Source: Iodobacter ciconiae
Lineage (GTDB): Bacteria > Pseudomonadota > Gammaproteobacteria > Burkholderiales > Chitinibacteraceae
Direction: 5' to 3'
DNA length: 64,000 nt
NCBI RefSeq assembly: GCF_003952345.1
Contig: NZ_CP034433.1
Coordinates: 558,001-622,000, forward strand
The notes beneath the pieces were generated by a model. The model made no database searches. It was given only the letters and a program-made list of their open reading frames with translations, and was not told the DNA's origin. The translations under genes and the position numbers were made by a program. The number at the start of each line of letters is the position of its first letter. The stretch's first letter is position 1. This document shows, in pieces, positions 18,604 to 27,700 of the stretch.

Positions 18604-20958
18604 ATGAAATTTTCTGAACAATGGTTGCGCAGCTGGGTAAACCCAGCACTAAATTCTGAGCAGCTGGCCCATTTATTAACAATGGCCGGTTTAGAAGTAG
18701 AAGAAAATGATCCTGCTGCTCCTGAGTTTACCCAAGTGTTTGTGGCAGAGGTGTTGTCTGTTACCAAGCACGAAAACGCTGATAAATTGAATGTTTGCAG
18801 CGTAAATGTAGGTGAAGCTGAGCCGCTGCAGATTGTATGCGGTGCGCCAAATGTGGTCCCCGGTATCAGAGTGCCTTGCGCTCGCGTGGGCGCTGCTTTA
18901 CCTGGTGATTTTAGTATTAAAAAAGCTAAGGTTCGTGGCGTTGAATCCTTCGGGATGCTTTGCTCCGGTGATGAATTAGGTATGCCAAGCGATGTTGATG
19001 GCCTGATGATTTTGCCAGGCGATGCGCCTGTTGGTATGCCGATTCGCGAATATTTGCAGCTTGATGATCGCTTACTGACTTTAAAGCTCACTCCAAACCG
19101 TACTGATTGCCTGTCAATTAAAGGAATCGCACGCGAAGTAGCGGCTTTAACCGGTGCTGTGCTTCATCCGGTTGAAATTAAAGCTGCCGTGCCAGCTTGT
19201 GACGATGTGATTGCAGTGGCGCTAAATGCGGGTGCAGCATGCCCGCGTTATGCTGGCCGTGTGATCAAAAACGTAAATCAAGCTGCCGTTACGCCCGATT
19301 GGATGAAACAGCGCTTAGAGCGTTCAGGCTTACGCTCAATCTCGGCGATTGTTGACGTAACCAACTATGTTTTGTTGGAACTCGGTCAGCCGATGCACGC
19401 CTTTGATGCGGATAAGCTGCAAGGCGGTATTCAGGCTCGTTTTGCTCAGCAGGGCGAAAAAATTACGTTGCTGAATGAAAAAGAGCTGACGCTTGACGCG
19501 GATATGCTGGTGATTGCGGATGCTGCTCAGCCCTTAGCGCTGGCGGGTATTATGGGGGGCTTAGCGTCGTCTGTAGTGACTGGTACACGCAATATTTTTT
19601 TAGAATCCGCCTTCTTTGCACCAAGCACGATTGCAGGGCGTTCACGTCGTGTGGGCTTTAGCTCGGATAGCTCGCACCGCTTTGAGCGCGGTATCGACTT
19701 TGCCAATGTAGTGAACGCACTTGAGCGTGCCACACAGCTTATCCTGGATATCTGCGGTGGTGAAGCTGGCCCGGTTACCGAAGCACAAGCCGATCTGCCT
19801 GCTCGCCCGGCTGTAGCGCTGCGTGTATCGCGTGTGGCTAAAGTACTGGGTATTCAATTATCTGCAGATGAAATTCTTGCTTTACTGGCGCGTCTGGCTC
19901 TGCCAACCTCCCTGGCTGGTGATGTGATTACGGTAATGCCGCCATCATTTCGCTTTGATATCGAAATCGAAGAAGATCTGATCGAAGAAATTGCCCGTCT
20001 GTTTGGTTACGACAATATTCCTGTTGCACCGTCTGTATCTCGTCAGGTGATGCTGCCGCAGCGGGGTGATCGTCGTGAAAAGGCTGCACTCAAATCCATT
20101 CTGGTGGCTCGTGACTATTTCGAAGCTATCAGCTACGCTTTTGTCGAAGAAAAATGGGAAGTCGATTTCTTGGGCAATACCAGCCCAATTAAATTGCTAA
20201 ACCCCATTGCCAGCCAAATGAGCGTAATGCGCTCCGGTCTGTTTGGTGGCTTGATCTCTGCCCTGCAAGGCAACCAAAAGCGTAAGCAAGAACGCGTACG
20301 CCTGTTTGAGCTGGCCCGCGTATTTAATAGCACTGCTGCCGATGCCCAGCCAGAGAAAATCGCTGGCCTGGCATGGGGCTGCCGCAGCGCCGAGCAATGG
20401 GGCGAAGCCAAGCAACACGTTGATTTTTATGATGTAAAAGCCGATGTAGAAGCACTGCTTGCTCCGCGTAAAGCAGATTTTCGTCGTGTGGATCATCCTG
20501 CCCTGCATCCCGGCCGCGCTGCCGAAATTTTACTAAACGGTATCGTGGTTGGAGTGATTGGCGAGCTGCATCCTAAATGGGTGCAATCATACGATTTAGG
20601 CACAGCGCCAGTCTTGTTTGAATTGGATGTGGAAGAGCTTGTAAGTGTTGAAAAGCTTACAGCCAAGCCAGTATCCAAGCTGCAAGTTGTTCGCCGTGAC
20701 CTTGCTTTACTGGCAAATGAAAGCTTATCGGTGGCAACACTACAAGCTGCATTTGCTAAATTGGAAAACCCGCTCCTCATAGCATCAGAAGTATTTGATG
20801 TCTACCGTGGAAAAGGTGTTCCAGAAGGTAAAAAAAGCCTTGCTTTCAAGATGTTAATGCAAGATACTCACAAAACTCTTACTGATGAGGAAGTCGACGC
20901 CGTCGTCGCGGATATAATTCGTGCTGCCGAAGCAAACGGTGCGACGCTGAGAGTCTAA
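18604..20958 (+). CDS. pheT: Phenylalanine--tRNA ligase beta subunit
   Basis: PheT binds tRNA and edits Tyr-tRNA-Phe. The ATG at 18604 starts the family sequence [16 protein letters not shown], with AGGTG upstream. The 784-residue protein has the EMAP-II-like tRNA-binding domain (about 39-148), the B3/B4 editing domain, B5, a catalytic-like core domain and a C-terminal FDX-ACB domain (about 690-784). The 95-base gap after pheS holds an imperfect hairpin (CATTCCA..TGGAATG, about 18525-18556). The TAA overlaps the first possible ihfA start. Confidence 0.97.
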   Translation: MKFSEQWLRSWVNPALNSEQLAHLLTMAGLEVEENDPAAPEFTQVFVAEVLSVTKHENADKLNVCSVNVGEAEPLQIVCGAPNVVPGIRVPCARVGAALPGDFSIKKAKVRGVESFGMLCSGDELGMPSDVDGLMILPGDAPVGMPIREYLQLDDRLLTLKLTPNRTDCLSIKGIAREVAALTGAVLHPVEIKAAVPACDDVIAVALNAGAACPRYAGRVIKNVNQAAVTPDWMKQRLERSGLRSISAIVDVTNYVLLELGQPMHAFDADKLQGGIQARFAQQGEKITLLNEKELTLDADMLVIADAAQPLALAGIMGGLASSVVTGTRNIFLESAFFAPSTIAGRSRRVGFSSDSSHRFERGIDFANVVNALERATQLILDICGGEAGPVTEAQADLPARPAVALRVSRVAKVLGIQLSADEILALLARLALPTSLAGDVITVMPPSFRFDIEIEEDLIEEIARLFGYDNIPVAPSVSRQVMLPQRGDRREKAALKSILVARDYFEAISYAFVEEKWEVDFLGNTSPIKLLNPIASQMSVMRSGLFGGLISALQGNQKRKQERVRLFELARVFNSTAADAQPEKIAGLAWGCRSAEQWGEAKQHVDFYDVKADVEALLAPRKADFRRVDHPALHPGRAAEILLNGIVVGVIGELHPKWVQSYDLGTAPVLFELDVEELVSVEKLTAKPVSKLQVVRRDLALLANESLSVATLQAAFAKLENPLLIASEVFDVYRGKGVPEGKKSLAFKMLMQDTHKTLTDEEVDAVVADIIRAAEANGATLRV

Positions 20959-21305
20959 TGCTAATGCAGTACACCCCTACTACTATGATGACGCTTACTA
21001 AAGCTGACTTGGCCGATATGTTGTTTGATAAGGTCGGATTAAATAAGCGTGAAGCCAAAGACATGGTCGAAGCCTTCTTTGAGGAAATCCGCACGTCCCT
21101 TTCCGAGGGCGATTCGGTAAAACTCTCCGGTTTTGGCAATTTTCAGCTCAGAGACAAGCCACAACGTCCTGGGCGTAACCCTAAAACAGGTGAAGAAATC
21201 CCAATCTCCGCCCGGCGCGTGGTTACTTTCCACGCCAGTCAGAAGCTGAAGGGAATGGTCGAAAGTCACTATGCAAAGCATCAGCCTCGTCATACCGACC
21301 AGTGA
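20958..21305 (+). CDS. ihfA: Integration host factor subunit alpha
   Basis: IHF-alpha is a DNA-bending protein that works with IHF-beta in recombination, replication and transcription, including at sigma-54 promoters. The conserved core [56 protein letters not shown] and [14 protein letters not shown] is complete. Start is uncertain: ATG 20958 overlaps the pheT stop (TAATG) with a weak GAGAG upstream and gives 115 residues; the family usually begins at MTLTKAD, the ATG at 20988 (105 residues). The 3' end overlaps the merR-family gene by 35 bases. Confidence 0.95.
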   Translation: MLMQYTPTTMMTLTKADLADMLFDKVGLNKREAKDMVEAFFEEIRTSLSEGDSVKLSGFGNFQLRDKPQRPGRNPKTGEEIPISARRVVTFHASQKLKGMVESHYAKHQPRHTDQ

Positions 21306-21636
21306 TCTACCCTCTATCCCGGCAAAACGCTACTTCACCATTGGTGAAGTTAGCGAGCTTTGTGGTGTAAAGCCACATGTGCTGCGTTACTGGGAGCAGG
21401 AATTCACGCAATTAAAGCCCGTAAAGCGGCGCGGAAACCGACGCTACTATCAGCACCATGAAGTGCTGCTGGTACGGCGAATTCGCTCCCTGCTTTATGA
21501 GCAAGGTTTTACCATCAGCGGTGCCCGTAATCAGCTTTCAGTACTTCGGGATGATGCTGATGGCATAGGCGAGGGCCCCACAGTGACAGAACTGCGTCAT
21601 GAGTTGGAAGCATTACTTGCCTGGCTGGATGACTAG
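21271..21636 (+). CDS. MerR family transcriptional regulator
   Basis: A 121-residue DNA-binding protein. The MerR winged helix-turn-helix is clear at residues about 20-88: [27 protein letters not shown], then [37 protein letters not shown]. The C-terminal part is short and has no cysteine pattern for metal sensing, so the ligand is unknown. A MerR gene overlapping the end of ihfA and followed by tRNA-Pro is a conserved betaproteobacterial arrangement. An 11-bp perfect hairpin covers its stop codon. Confidence 0.92.
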   Translation: MQSISLVIPTSDLPSIPAKRYFTIGEVSELCGVKPHVLRYWEQEFTQLKPVKRRGNRRYYQHHEVLLVRRIRSLLYEQGFTISGARNQLSVLRDDADGIGEGPTVTELRHELEALLAWLDD

Positions 21637-21645
21637 CCAGGCAAG
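21616..21645 (+). other. Perfect 11-bp hairpin over the merR-family stop codon
   Basis: CTTGCCTGGCT (21616-21626), an eight-base loop, then AGCCAGGCAAG (21635-21645). There is no T tract, so it is more likely an mRNA 3' end stabiliser or processing site than an intrinsic terminator. A consensus -10 box for tRNA-Pro lies 11 bases further on. Confidence 0.6.
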
Positions 21646-21656
21646 AGGACGTAAGG

Positions 21657-21662
21657 TATAAT
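21657..21662 (+). promoter_or_regulatory. -10 box of tRNA-Pro promoter
   Basis: A perfect TATAAT lies 13 bases before the first base of the mature tRNA. No recognisable -35 is present at the right distance; the region there is the merR hairpin. Confidence 0.5.
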
Positions 21663-21675
21663 GCGTTCCTGAGTT

Positions 21676-21752
21676 CGGAATGTGGCGCAGCCCGGTAGCG
21701 CACTTGCATGGGGTGCAAGGGGTCGGAGGTTCGAATCCTCTCATTCCGACCA
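21676..21752 (+). tRNA. tRNA-Pro(GGG)
   Basis: A 77-base cloverleaf with encoded CCA: acceptor CGGAATG/CATTCCG, D-stem GCGC/GCGC, anticodon stem CTTGC/GCAAG around ATGGGGT (anticodon GGG, U33 and G37 as expected), T-arm GGAGG-TTCGAAT-CCTCT (with one G-T pair). The accessory region begins right after it, so it may be an island boundary, but I found no repeat of its 3' end elsewhere in the window. Confidence 0.97.
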
Positions 21753-21761
21753 AAATAAACA

Positions 21762-21796
21762 ATGAGTTACAGCCTTTCGGTTGTAGCTCATTTTTT
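21762..21796 (+). terminator. Rho-independent terminator after tRNA-Pro
   Basis: ATGAGTTACAGCC (21762-21774), loop TTTC, GGTTGTAGCTCAT (21779-21791), giving 13 pairs with two G-T pairs, followed by five T's. Confidence 0.9.
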
Positions 21797-21817
21797 ATTG
21801 CTTATGCTTTTAATGAT

Positions 21818-21841
21818 TTTCCCCCGACATTTCCCCCGACA
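21818..21841. repeat. Tandem 12-base repeat, TTTCCCCCGACA x2
   Basis: Two exact adjacent copies (21818-21829 and 21830-21841), 66 bases after tRNA-Pro, at the point where conserved synteny ends. This could be a scar or binding site linked to past integration downstream of the tRNA. Confidence 0.6.
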
Positions 21842-21929
21842 AAATAATTAGCTTATTCACTTCGATAAAAAGTTAGCTTATATTTTGCCTGGTTCTTGAG
21901 TGTTCAACCTGAAATAGCCCCCGGAGTGG

Positions 21930-22184
21930 CTATTTTCGCTTAGCCCAAGCGTTGACTCGACCGTGATTTGATTTGCCATTGGCAAGCTCTTGTGGAACTA
22001 GCAATCTGACTTGCGATAATTTGGGTGTTTCAGCCCAAACCTCAGCAAAGGAAAATAAAGAGAATGACGGCGACACCACATCAAGCTGGTGATTAGGCTT
22101 TAGCCAAGGTCGTACCAAGCCTAGACGCGATCCGGTCCAAAATTGCTGACCAATTTCATTGGTTAAAATCCATATACATATTGA
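21930..22184 (-). pseudogene. Remnant of an unrecognised gene (possibly a PLD/helicase-type N-terminal domain)
   Basis: An open frame on the minus strand without a start codon encodes LTNEIGQQFWTGSRLGLVRPWLKPN.. DVVSPSFSLFSFAEVWAETPKLSQVRLLVPQE.. and stops at 21930. The pattern of a hydrophobic strand, SPxFS(L/I)F and a later VRLLVP resembles the phospholipase D-like N-terminus of some large helicases; this is a guess from memory of the family. A hairpin (AAATAGCC/GGCTATTT, about 21913-21938) lies just past its stop. The 22185-22491 stretch upstream holds nothing else I can support. Confidence 0.3.
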
Positions 22185-22491
22185 TCAAACGTCTAAATCC
22201 TAATATCAACTTCACACATCCAGCAGAACTATAAGTGCTCTACAACATATCAGTAAGCGACTAGAGATACGCCGCGAGATTGTTGGTTGATTCTGGTATT
22301 TGCTTTCGACACAGTTCAGAATACTTGATGAATGGTATTGTAGTGGGTTTGGTTGGTATGATGGCTTGTTTGACGGTGAATTAATTGACTGTCTACGAAG
22401 ATATAATCAAGTTTACTGATTGCAATTCTTTTCCAATCAAATCATGTTCAGTAAAAGGAGAGTGGCGGCCGTGTTTGACCGCCAAAGACCC

Positions 22492-23237
22492 GGTAATCCC
22501 CCCGTTTTTAAGCTCACTTAAAAGTAGGGGCTAGGCATGTAATGCCAGTTTTTGTTTCGGGGTGATGCCGCCCAATACCATATGCGGGCGCTCGTTATTG
22601 TAAGTCCAAAGCCATTGCGTTGCAGTTTCTTGCACTGCGGCAAGACTTTCAAAATCATCACAGGCCAGCCATTCATAACGTACGGTGCGATTATAGCGCT
22701 CAATATATGCATTTTGCTGTGGATTGCCAGGCTGAATATAAGCCAATTCAATCGATTGTTGCTCTGCCCAATTCTTTAGCAGATGGCTAATATATTCAGG
22801 GCCATTATCGGACCTGATTCGCTTAGGCTTGCCGCGCCATTCAATGATTTGATTCAGGCTGCGTATTACACGCTCTGCCGGCAAAGAGAAATCAACTTCA
22901 ATGCCTAATCCTTCTCGATTAAAATCATCAATCACATTGAATAAGCGAATACTACGTCCATCGGTTTCATTTTTTGCCTCTGGCACTGCTAATGGCTCCG
23001 GCGTTTCGCGATCTAAACGTTTTTTAGGCTTAATTCGCAGATTTAATTCTAAATCGCAGTAAATTCTGTAGACCCGTTTATGATTCCAGTGCTTTTTCCT
23101 GACGTTGCACAAATGCAAAAAGCAGAGGCCAAAGCCCCAGTTACGATGCGTTTCCGTGAGCTGGACCAATGAATCAGCAATCTGAGCGTTTTCGGCATCC
23201 AACTTACGAATATAGCGATAGTAAGTCGCACTGATCG
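22492..23237 (-). mobile_element. Defective IS3-family element (copy 1)
   Basis: Begins at 22492 with GGTAATCCCCC, the same end as the intact copy at 52456-54508, and matches that copy to about 23237, where similarity stops. The orfA half and the far terminal repeat are missing. The remaining orfB (22531-23202) has lost 33 bases in frame relative to copy 2, removing 11 residues that include WSMDF with the first catalytic aspartate. It cannot encode an active transposase. It lies in the same orientation as copy 2, about 30 kb away. Confidence 0.85.
22531..23202 (-). pseudogene. IS3-family transposase OrfB, truncated and catalytically dead
   Basis: A 223-residue frame, closely similar to the C-terminal 80% of the intact OrfB at 53354-54181. 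It keeps [13 protein letters not shown] (second catalytic Asp) and [16 protein letters not shown] (Glu) but jumps from KNET straight to DGRSIRLF, so the [11 protein letters not shown] segment with the first Asp is absent. The N-terminal helix-turn-helix part and orfA are also gone. Confidence 0.85.
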
Positions 23238-23760
23238 CACATTTTTAAGGCAAACCAAATTTTGTATGTCAGTATGTCGTAAGTGTACGAATAATCCTGC
23301 ATTTTTGATCTAAATGCAGAATTCATGGTTGGCATTCCTTTTATTTTATCGTCTTCTACAAAGCCAAACTGACCAGTTTTGTGTCATTTTCGCCTATGGC
23401 GTAGCCATTACGCTTTTTTCTCTGATCAAATCTATCACGTTTGGCAACAGGCATTGAGAAGGGGGTTATGAGTGTGGTCTGAAATGATAAATAGGTATTA
23501 CGCAATATTTACAGTCAATCCACGCATGATTCAGACTCTCAATGCCCCTTCATTGTAATGCTCCTTACATTGCTTGAAGCAGGAGTAAGTAAGCTTTGGT
23601 GAGCCCCGATAGACTAGGCGGCATCTTGGATTAGTTAATTGCCTGAGTTGCACTACGATCGGCGACGTTTTTTGTGTTTAGCTCATATCGCAGTGAATGC
23701 CCACACTGCTGCGGGACGAGTGAATGAATTGGTGCGATGGTTACATACAGAGGGATCATC
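23238..23760. other. Intergenic region before the giant secreted-protein operon
   Basis: About 520 bases with no convincing gene. It contains a hairpin CTGCATTT..AAATGCAG (about 23299-23321) and must hold the promoter of the long operon that starts at 23761, but no clear -35/-10 pair stood out. The sequence is more AT-rich than the nuo region. Confidence 0.5.
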
Positions 23761-24789
23761 ATGACGGGATCGGGGTTCTCCAAGTTGGCGGCGGTTATCT
23801 GTTTTATCACCAAGTGGTCATTTGAGAAGCATCACTTGGGTGGTCGCCTTCCTCTCGGGCATTTAGCTGGATGCATGTCCGGTGCCTTTGCCTACGCCGT
23901 GCGCATTCTTTCAATTTGCCTCTTCATGATATGCGTCGCGCCTGCGCATGCCGGAATCAATACTGGTTTGGTTGGCGATGATGTGGCAGCTGGGCCATTT
24001 CCTATAGGGTTTACCTTTAATCATTATGGTCAGCCCGTTACTCAATTCTACATAACGACTAATGGCCTGATTCAGTTCTCTTCTTCTACCAATGCTTATT
24101 CCAATTCTTGCTTGCCTGCATTGGCAAATACCATTTTTGTATTTTGGGATGACTTGCGCACAGATGTTCCTGGTCAGCCGAACGGAAAAATTCAGTATGA
24201 AACGATTGGAGAGTCCCCTAGCCGGCAGCTTATTGCTCAGTGGACGAATCAGTATTTCTATGGATCCAATTTGCCAATGGGGACTTTTCAGGCAATTCTG
24301 TACGAGGGTAGTAATCAGATCAAATTGCAATATCGTTATTTGCGCGAGGCCTTGAGTACCGGGGGCAGTGCTACGATAGGTATCCAAGGCCCTGCCAGTC
24401 AGGTCGCATCTATCGGGTGCAATAAAACAGATGTGATTGCTGCACAACAAGCTATCTTATTTAGCCCGGATGCAAGCGGGATCAATTACGTGGTTGACAC
24501 CGCCGCCGCTTATGAGTTCATCGACATATCCGGATTGACGCCTGACCCGCCATTCGCAGCACGCCGATATACCAACACCGCCCCTCAGTGGGCATGGGCC
24601 AAGGTTCCGGATTTAAATACCTACCAAATTGAGATTCAAAAGGAGACGGGCGAGCCAGTTTTTACTCAAACATTAGGGGACGTAGGCAGTTTTTCCTGGG
24701 CGGATGGTTTTGTTTCCGGCGTGACTTATCGCGCACGCATTCGAGGCAGTATTAACGGGGGGGCACTTGGGAGCTCTGGTCGGGTTTGA
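23761..24789 (+). CDS. Giant secreted NIDO/FN3 protein, N-terminal part (frameshifted)
   Basis: Start chosen at ATG 23761 behind GAGGG; an in-frame ATG at 23737 lacks a ribosome binding site. The product has a long n-region and a signal-peptide-like segment VRILSICLFMICVAPAHA before GINTGLVGDD. Next comes a nidogen-like (NIDO) domain: GFTFNHYGQPVTQFYITTNGLIQF..FVFWDDLRTD..GTFQAILYEGSNQIKLQYRY. A partial FN3/Ig-like domain follows. It stops at 24787-24789, 24 bases after a seven-G tract (24757-24763). One more G would read on as GGGTWELWSGLSQPVSID and join the next frame, so this is the 5' part of one roughly 2190-residue gene. Confidence 0.75.
   Translation: MTGSGFSKLAAVICFITKWSFEKHHLGGRLPLGHLAGCMSGAFAYAVRILSICLFMICVAPAHAGINTGLVGDDVAAGPFPIGFTFNHYGQPVTQFYITTNGLIQFSSSTNAYSNSCLPALANTIFVFWDDLRTDVPGQPNGKIQYETIGESPSRQLIAQWTNQYFYGSNLPMGTFQAILYEGSNQIKLQYRYLREALSTGGSATIGIQGPASQVASIGCNKTDVIAAQQAILFSPDASGINYVVDTAAAYEFIDISGLTPDPPFAARRYTNTAPQWAWAKVPDLNTYQIEIQKETGEPVFTQTLGDVGSFSWADGFVSGVTYRARIRGSINGGALGSSGRV
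24757..24763 (+). other. Seven-G tract at the frame break of the giant gene
   Basis: GGGGGGG inside codons for an FN3-like domain. With seven G's translation stops at 24787; with eight the frame runs on to 30338. It is a candidate slipped-strand phase-variation site, or else a sequence error or fixed mutation. Confidence 0.7.
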
Positions 24790-27700
24790 GCCAGCCGGTG
24801 TCCATCGATCAAGCTGCTCCAGAGGGTCGAATGCTGTTTGCGGCACAGACTGGCCCCTCGTCTGTGGAGTGGCGTTTTTCAGCTACTGACTCACTCAGCG
24901 GGGTGGAGCGGCTACGGCTACAAATAGCTTCTGACGCTTCGTTTGCCAATTTGCTATTGGATACGCCACTATCAGCCTCTACAACCAGCTATAACTATGC
25001 GGCTGCCATTGCGGGGCAACGGTTATTTGGCCGGATCATCGTCACAGACCTTGCAGGCAATGTATCAGACCCAAGTATTTCTAGCGACGTTCAAATATTG
25101 CCACCTCCACAAGCGGCCTTTACCGCAAATATCCTTACCGGTGAAGCACCGTTGGAGCCTGCATTTCAAAACACCTCTGCGGGTGAGGCAACGGCATATC
25201 TGTGGAATTTTGGGGATGGCCGCAGCAGCAGTACTACAAATCCAAGTGTCCGCTATACCCAGCCGGGTGTTTATGCCGTCATCTTGCGAGCATCTGGGCT
25301 TGGCGGGTCTACTGAGGTCAGCAAAGATATCACGGTTACACCTGATGTCACAAAACCAGTGATAAACCTGCCAACGATCAATGGCGCACCCATTTCGTCC
25401 ACGGTGCTCATTCAAAAAGCAGAAACGATCTATTTTGGTGTTTCGGATGCCAGCGGTGTGGATGGGGTTCGTGCCGAGATGGCCGGATCAGCTGTGGCAT
25501 TGCAGAACCTGGGAGGGGGCAGTTACCAGTTCAACATCGATCCCCTGCAGTATGCAAATGGTGACTATGTCCTCTCTCTTGTTGTGAACGATGTGGCAGG
25601 TAACACTACAACACTTAACGTACCCGTTAATATTAATTTACCACCTCCTGGCGCACCAACACTGAGCAGTGTGCTTCCTGCAAAAACGAATCAAGCTTCA
25701 GTTCGAGTTCGGGGCAGTAGCCCTCTAGGTGCAGAGGCGCAGTTTTATCTGAACGGCATTGCGCAATCTTCCTGGATTCCCGTTATTAGCCAGATTTTTG
25801 AGGCTGATCTGATTTTAAGCGAAGGCATCAACACAATCACGGCCGTCGTGCGCAATAACCGTGGAATCAGTACAGCAAGCAATGGGCTCAGTACTATCTT
25901 TGATACATCTAAACCTAATGGCCCCTCCGGGCTGACCGCTAGTTCATTAGCGCAAGGAAAGGTAAGGCTAGCGTGGATGCCATCTCAAGATGCCGCTTCT
26001 GTTGGTCATGTCGTCTGGCGTTCTATCAGTGCGTTTGATGCGCCTGCACAGGGAACATTGCTGACGCTCTCTCCAATTGCTGGTGCTAGCTTTGAAGACA
26101 TGCCACCAATTGATGGTAACTATTACTACCGGGTTGCATCGGTCAATCAGCTAGGAACCTATAGCAAGCTATCTAATGCAGCACAGGCAACGGCGGACAA
26201 TGCTGTGCCTAAAGCCTTGTCCATCACTTATACATCCTTGGGGAAGGTCGATGCTGCCACAGGTCGCTATGGCCAAGGGAGGGTCAATCTGGTTTTGACC
26301 ACCAGCGAAGCACTGCAAACTGTTCCCTACCTCTCAGTAGTACCTCAGGGTGGGGCACCTATTCCGGTCGAATTGCAAAAGGTGAGTGAAACAGTCTACA
26401 ACGGCAATTTTCTCGTTGATGCTAATACCCCTTCTGGGGTGGCCAACCTGCTGTTTTCAGCAAGAGATATGGTGGGTAATCGTGGCACAGAAGTTCTTGC
26501 TGGCGCTACCTTGCATATCGATACCCAAGGGCCAACTTTATCCAGTATTACTTTGAATCCGGCGGCACCGATCAAAAATGACTCTGCACAATTGGTACAG
26601 GCAACGTTCGGTTTTAGTAAGTCACCAGCTCTAACGCCACAGATCAAATACCTGCTTTCCGGGCCCCTGCGTTCTTCGGTCGCCGTGGCCAATCTGACGC
26701 GTACTAATAACACCACTTATACAGCTAGTTTTTCTCTGCCTTCTGACGCTGGTCTGGGCGGGTCTGAATCCTTGAGCTTCAGTCATCAAAGCCAAGATGA
26801 TCTGGACAATGTTTCGACCAAGGTGCCCGCTTTTAATCGCCATCAGGTCTATCAGGGCAGCCTCCCTCCCTTGGATGCACCATTTGGGTTTGGTGCCAAA
26901 GCCCTGGCAGGTGGTAAGGTTAAGTTAATGTGGCAGGCTGTGAGCGAAGCAGGTAGCTACCAGATCTACCGGCAAGCGCCGGGTGGCACATTACAAGCGT
27001 TAACTCGCACAGCTGGCATTGAATACATTGATCAGACGCCAGCTGACGGACGATATAGTTACGCGATTGCTACGGTGCGGCAAGCCAATGGTCAAGAGTC
27101 TCTGTCGGCACAAACGGCTGCCATTGAGGTGCTCGCCAGCGCTACTGCACCTGGAGCTCCCCACAACCTGACTCTGAATCTGACAGGGCAGGGGATTTAT
27201 GCCGCATGGCAACCCCCTCTATCCAGCACTGTGGACTATTACAATCTGTACCGGGCCAATGGAACCACTATTAGTAATATTGAAGGGTTAACGCCAATTA
27301 AGGTACGTATCAAGTCTGCTCAAATCTATGACACAAGCCCATCACCTAAGCAGGGGGCCTATGTTGTCACAGCGGTGGATGCGGCTGGTAATGAATCGGC
27401 AATTTCAAATTCGGCTTATCTTAATGCCAGCTTATTACCTGTGCGTGATGTGCAGATTGAGCAGTTAGACAGTAATCTACCGGTAATCAGTTGGACGGTG
27501 CCTAATGGCAATGTCAGTGGTTATCTGGTTTATGTCGGCCCGGATGCCAGCAAGTCCAGGCTAAGCCCTAACCCAGTCACTAGTACACGTATCACTGACA
27601 CAGGCTTTACTTCAGGTGAGCGGCGCTACACGATTGCCTCGATAGATGCTAATGGTGTGGAGATGCCGCGTACCGTTCTATTGCCCAGCATCAGTAGCCA

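Noticed and set aside
21930..22118. The 62-codon minus-strand frame as an intact small gene
   Set aside because: Its only start would be a TTG without ribosome binding site, and the same frame continues upstream with coding-like sequence, so it is better seen as a remnant.
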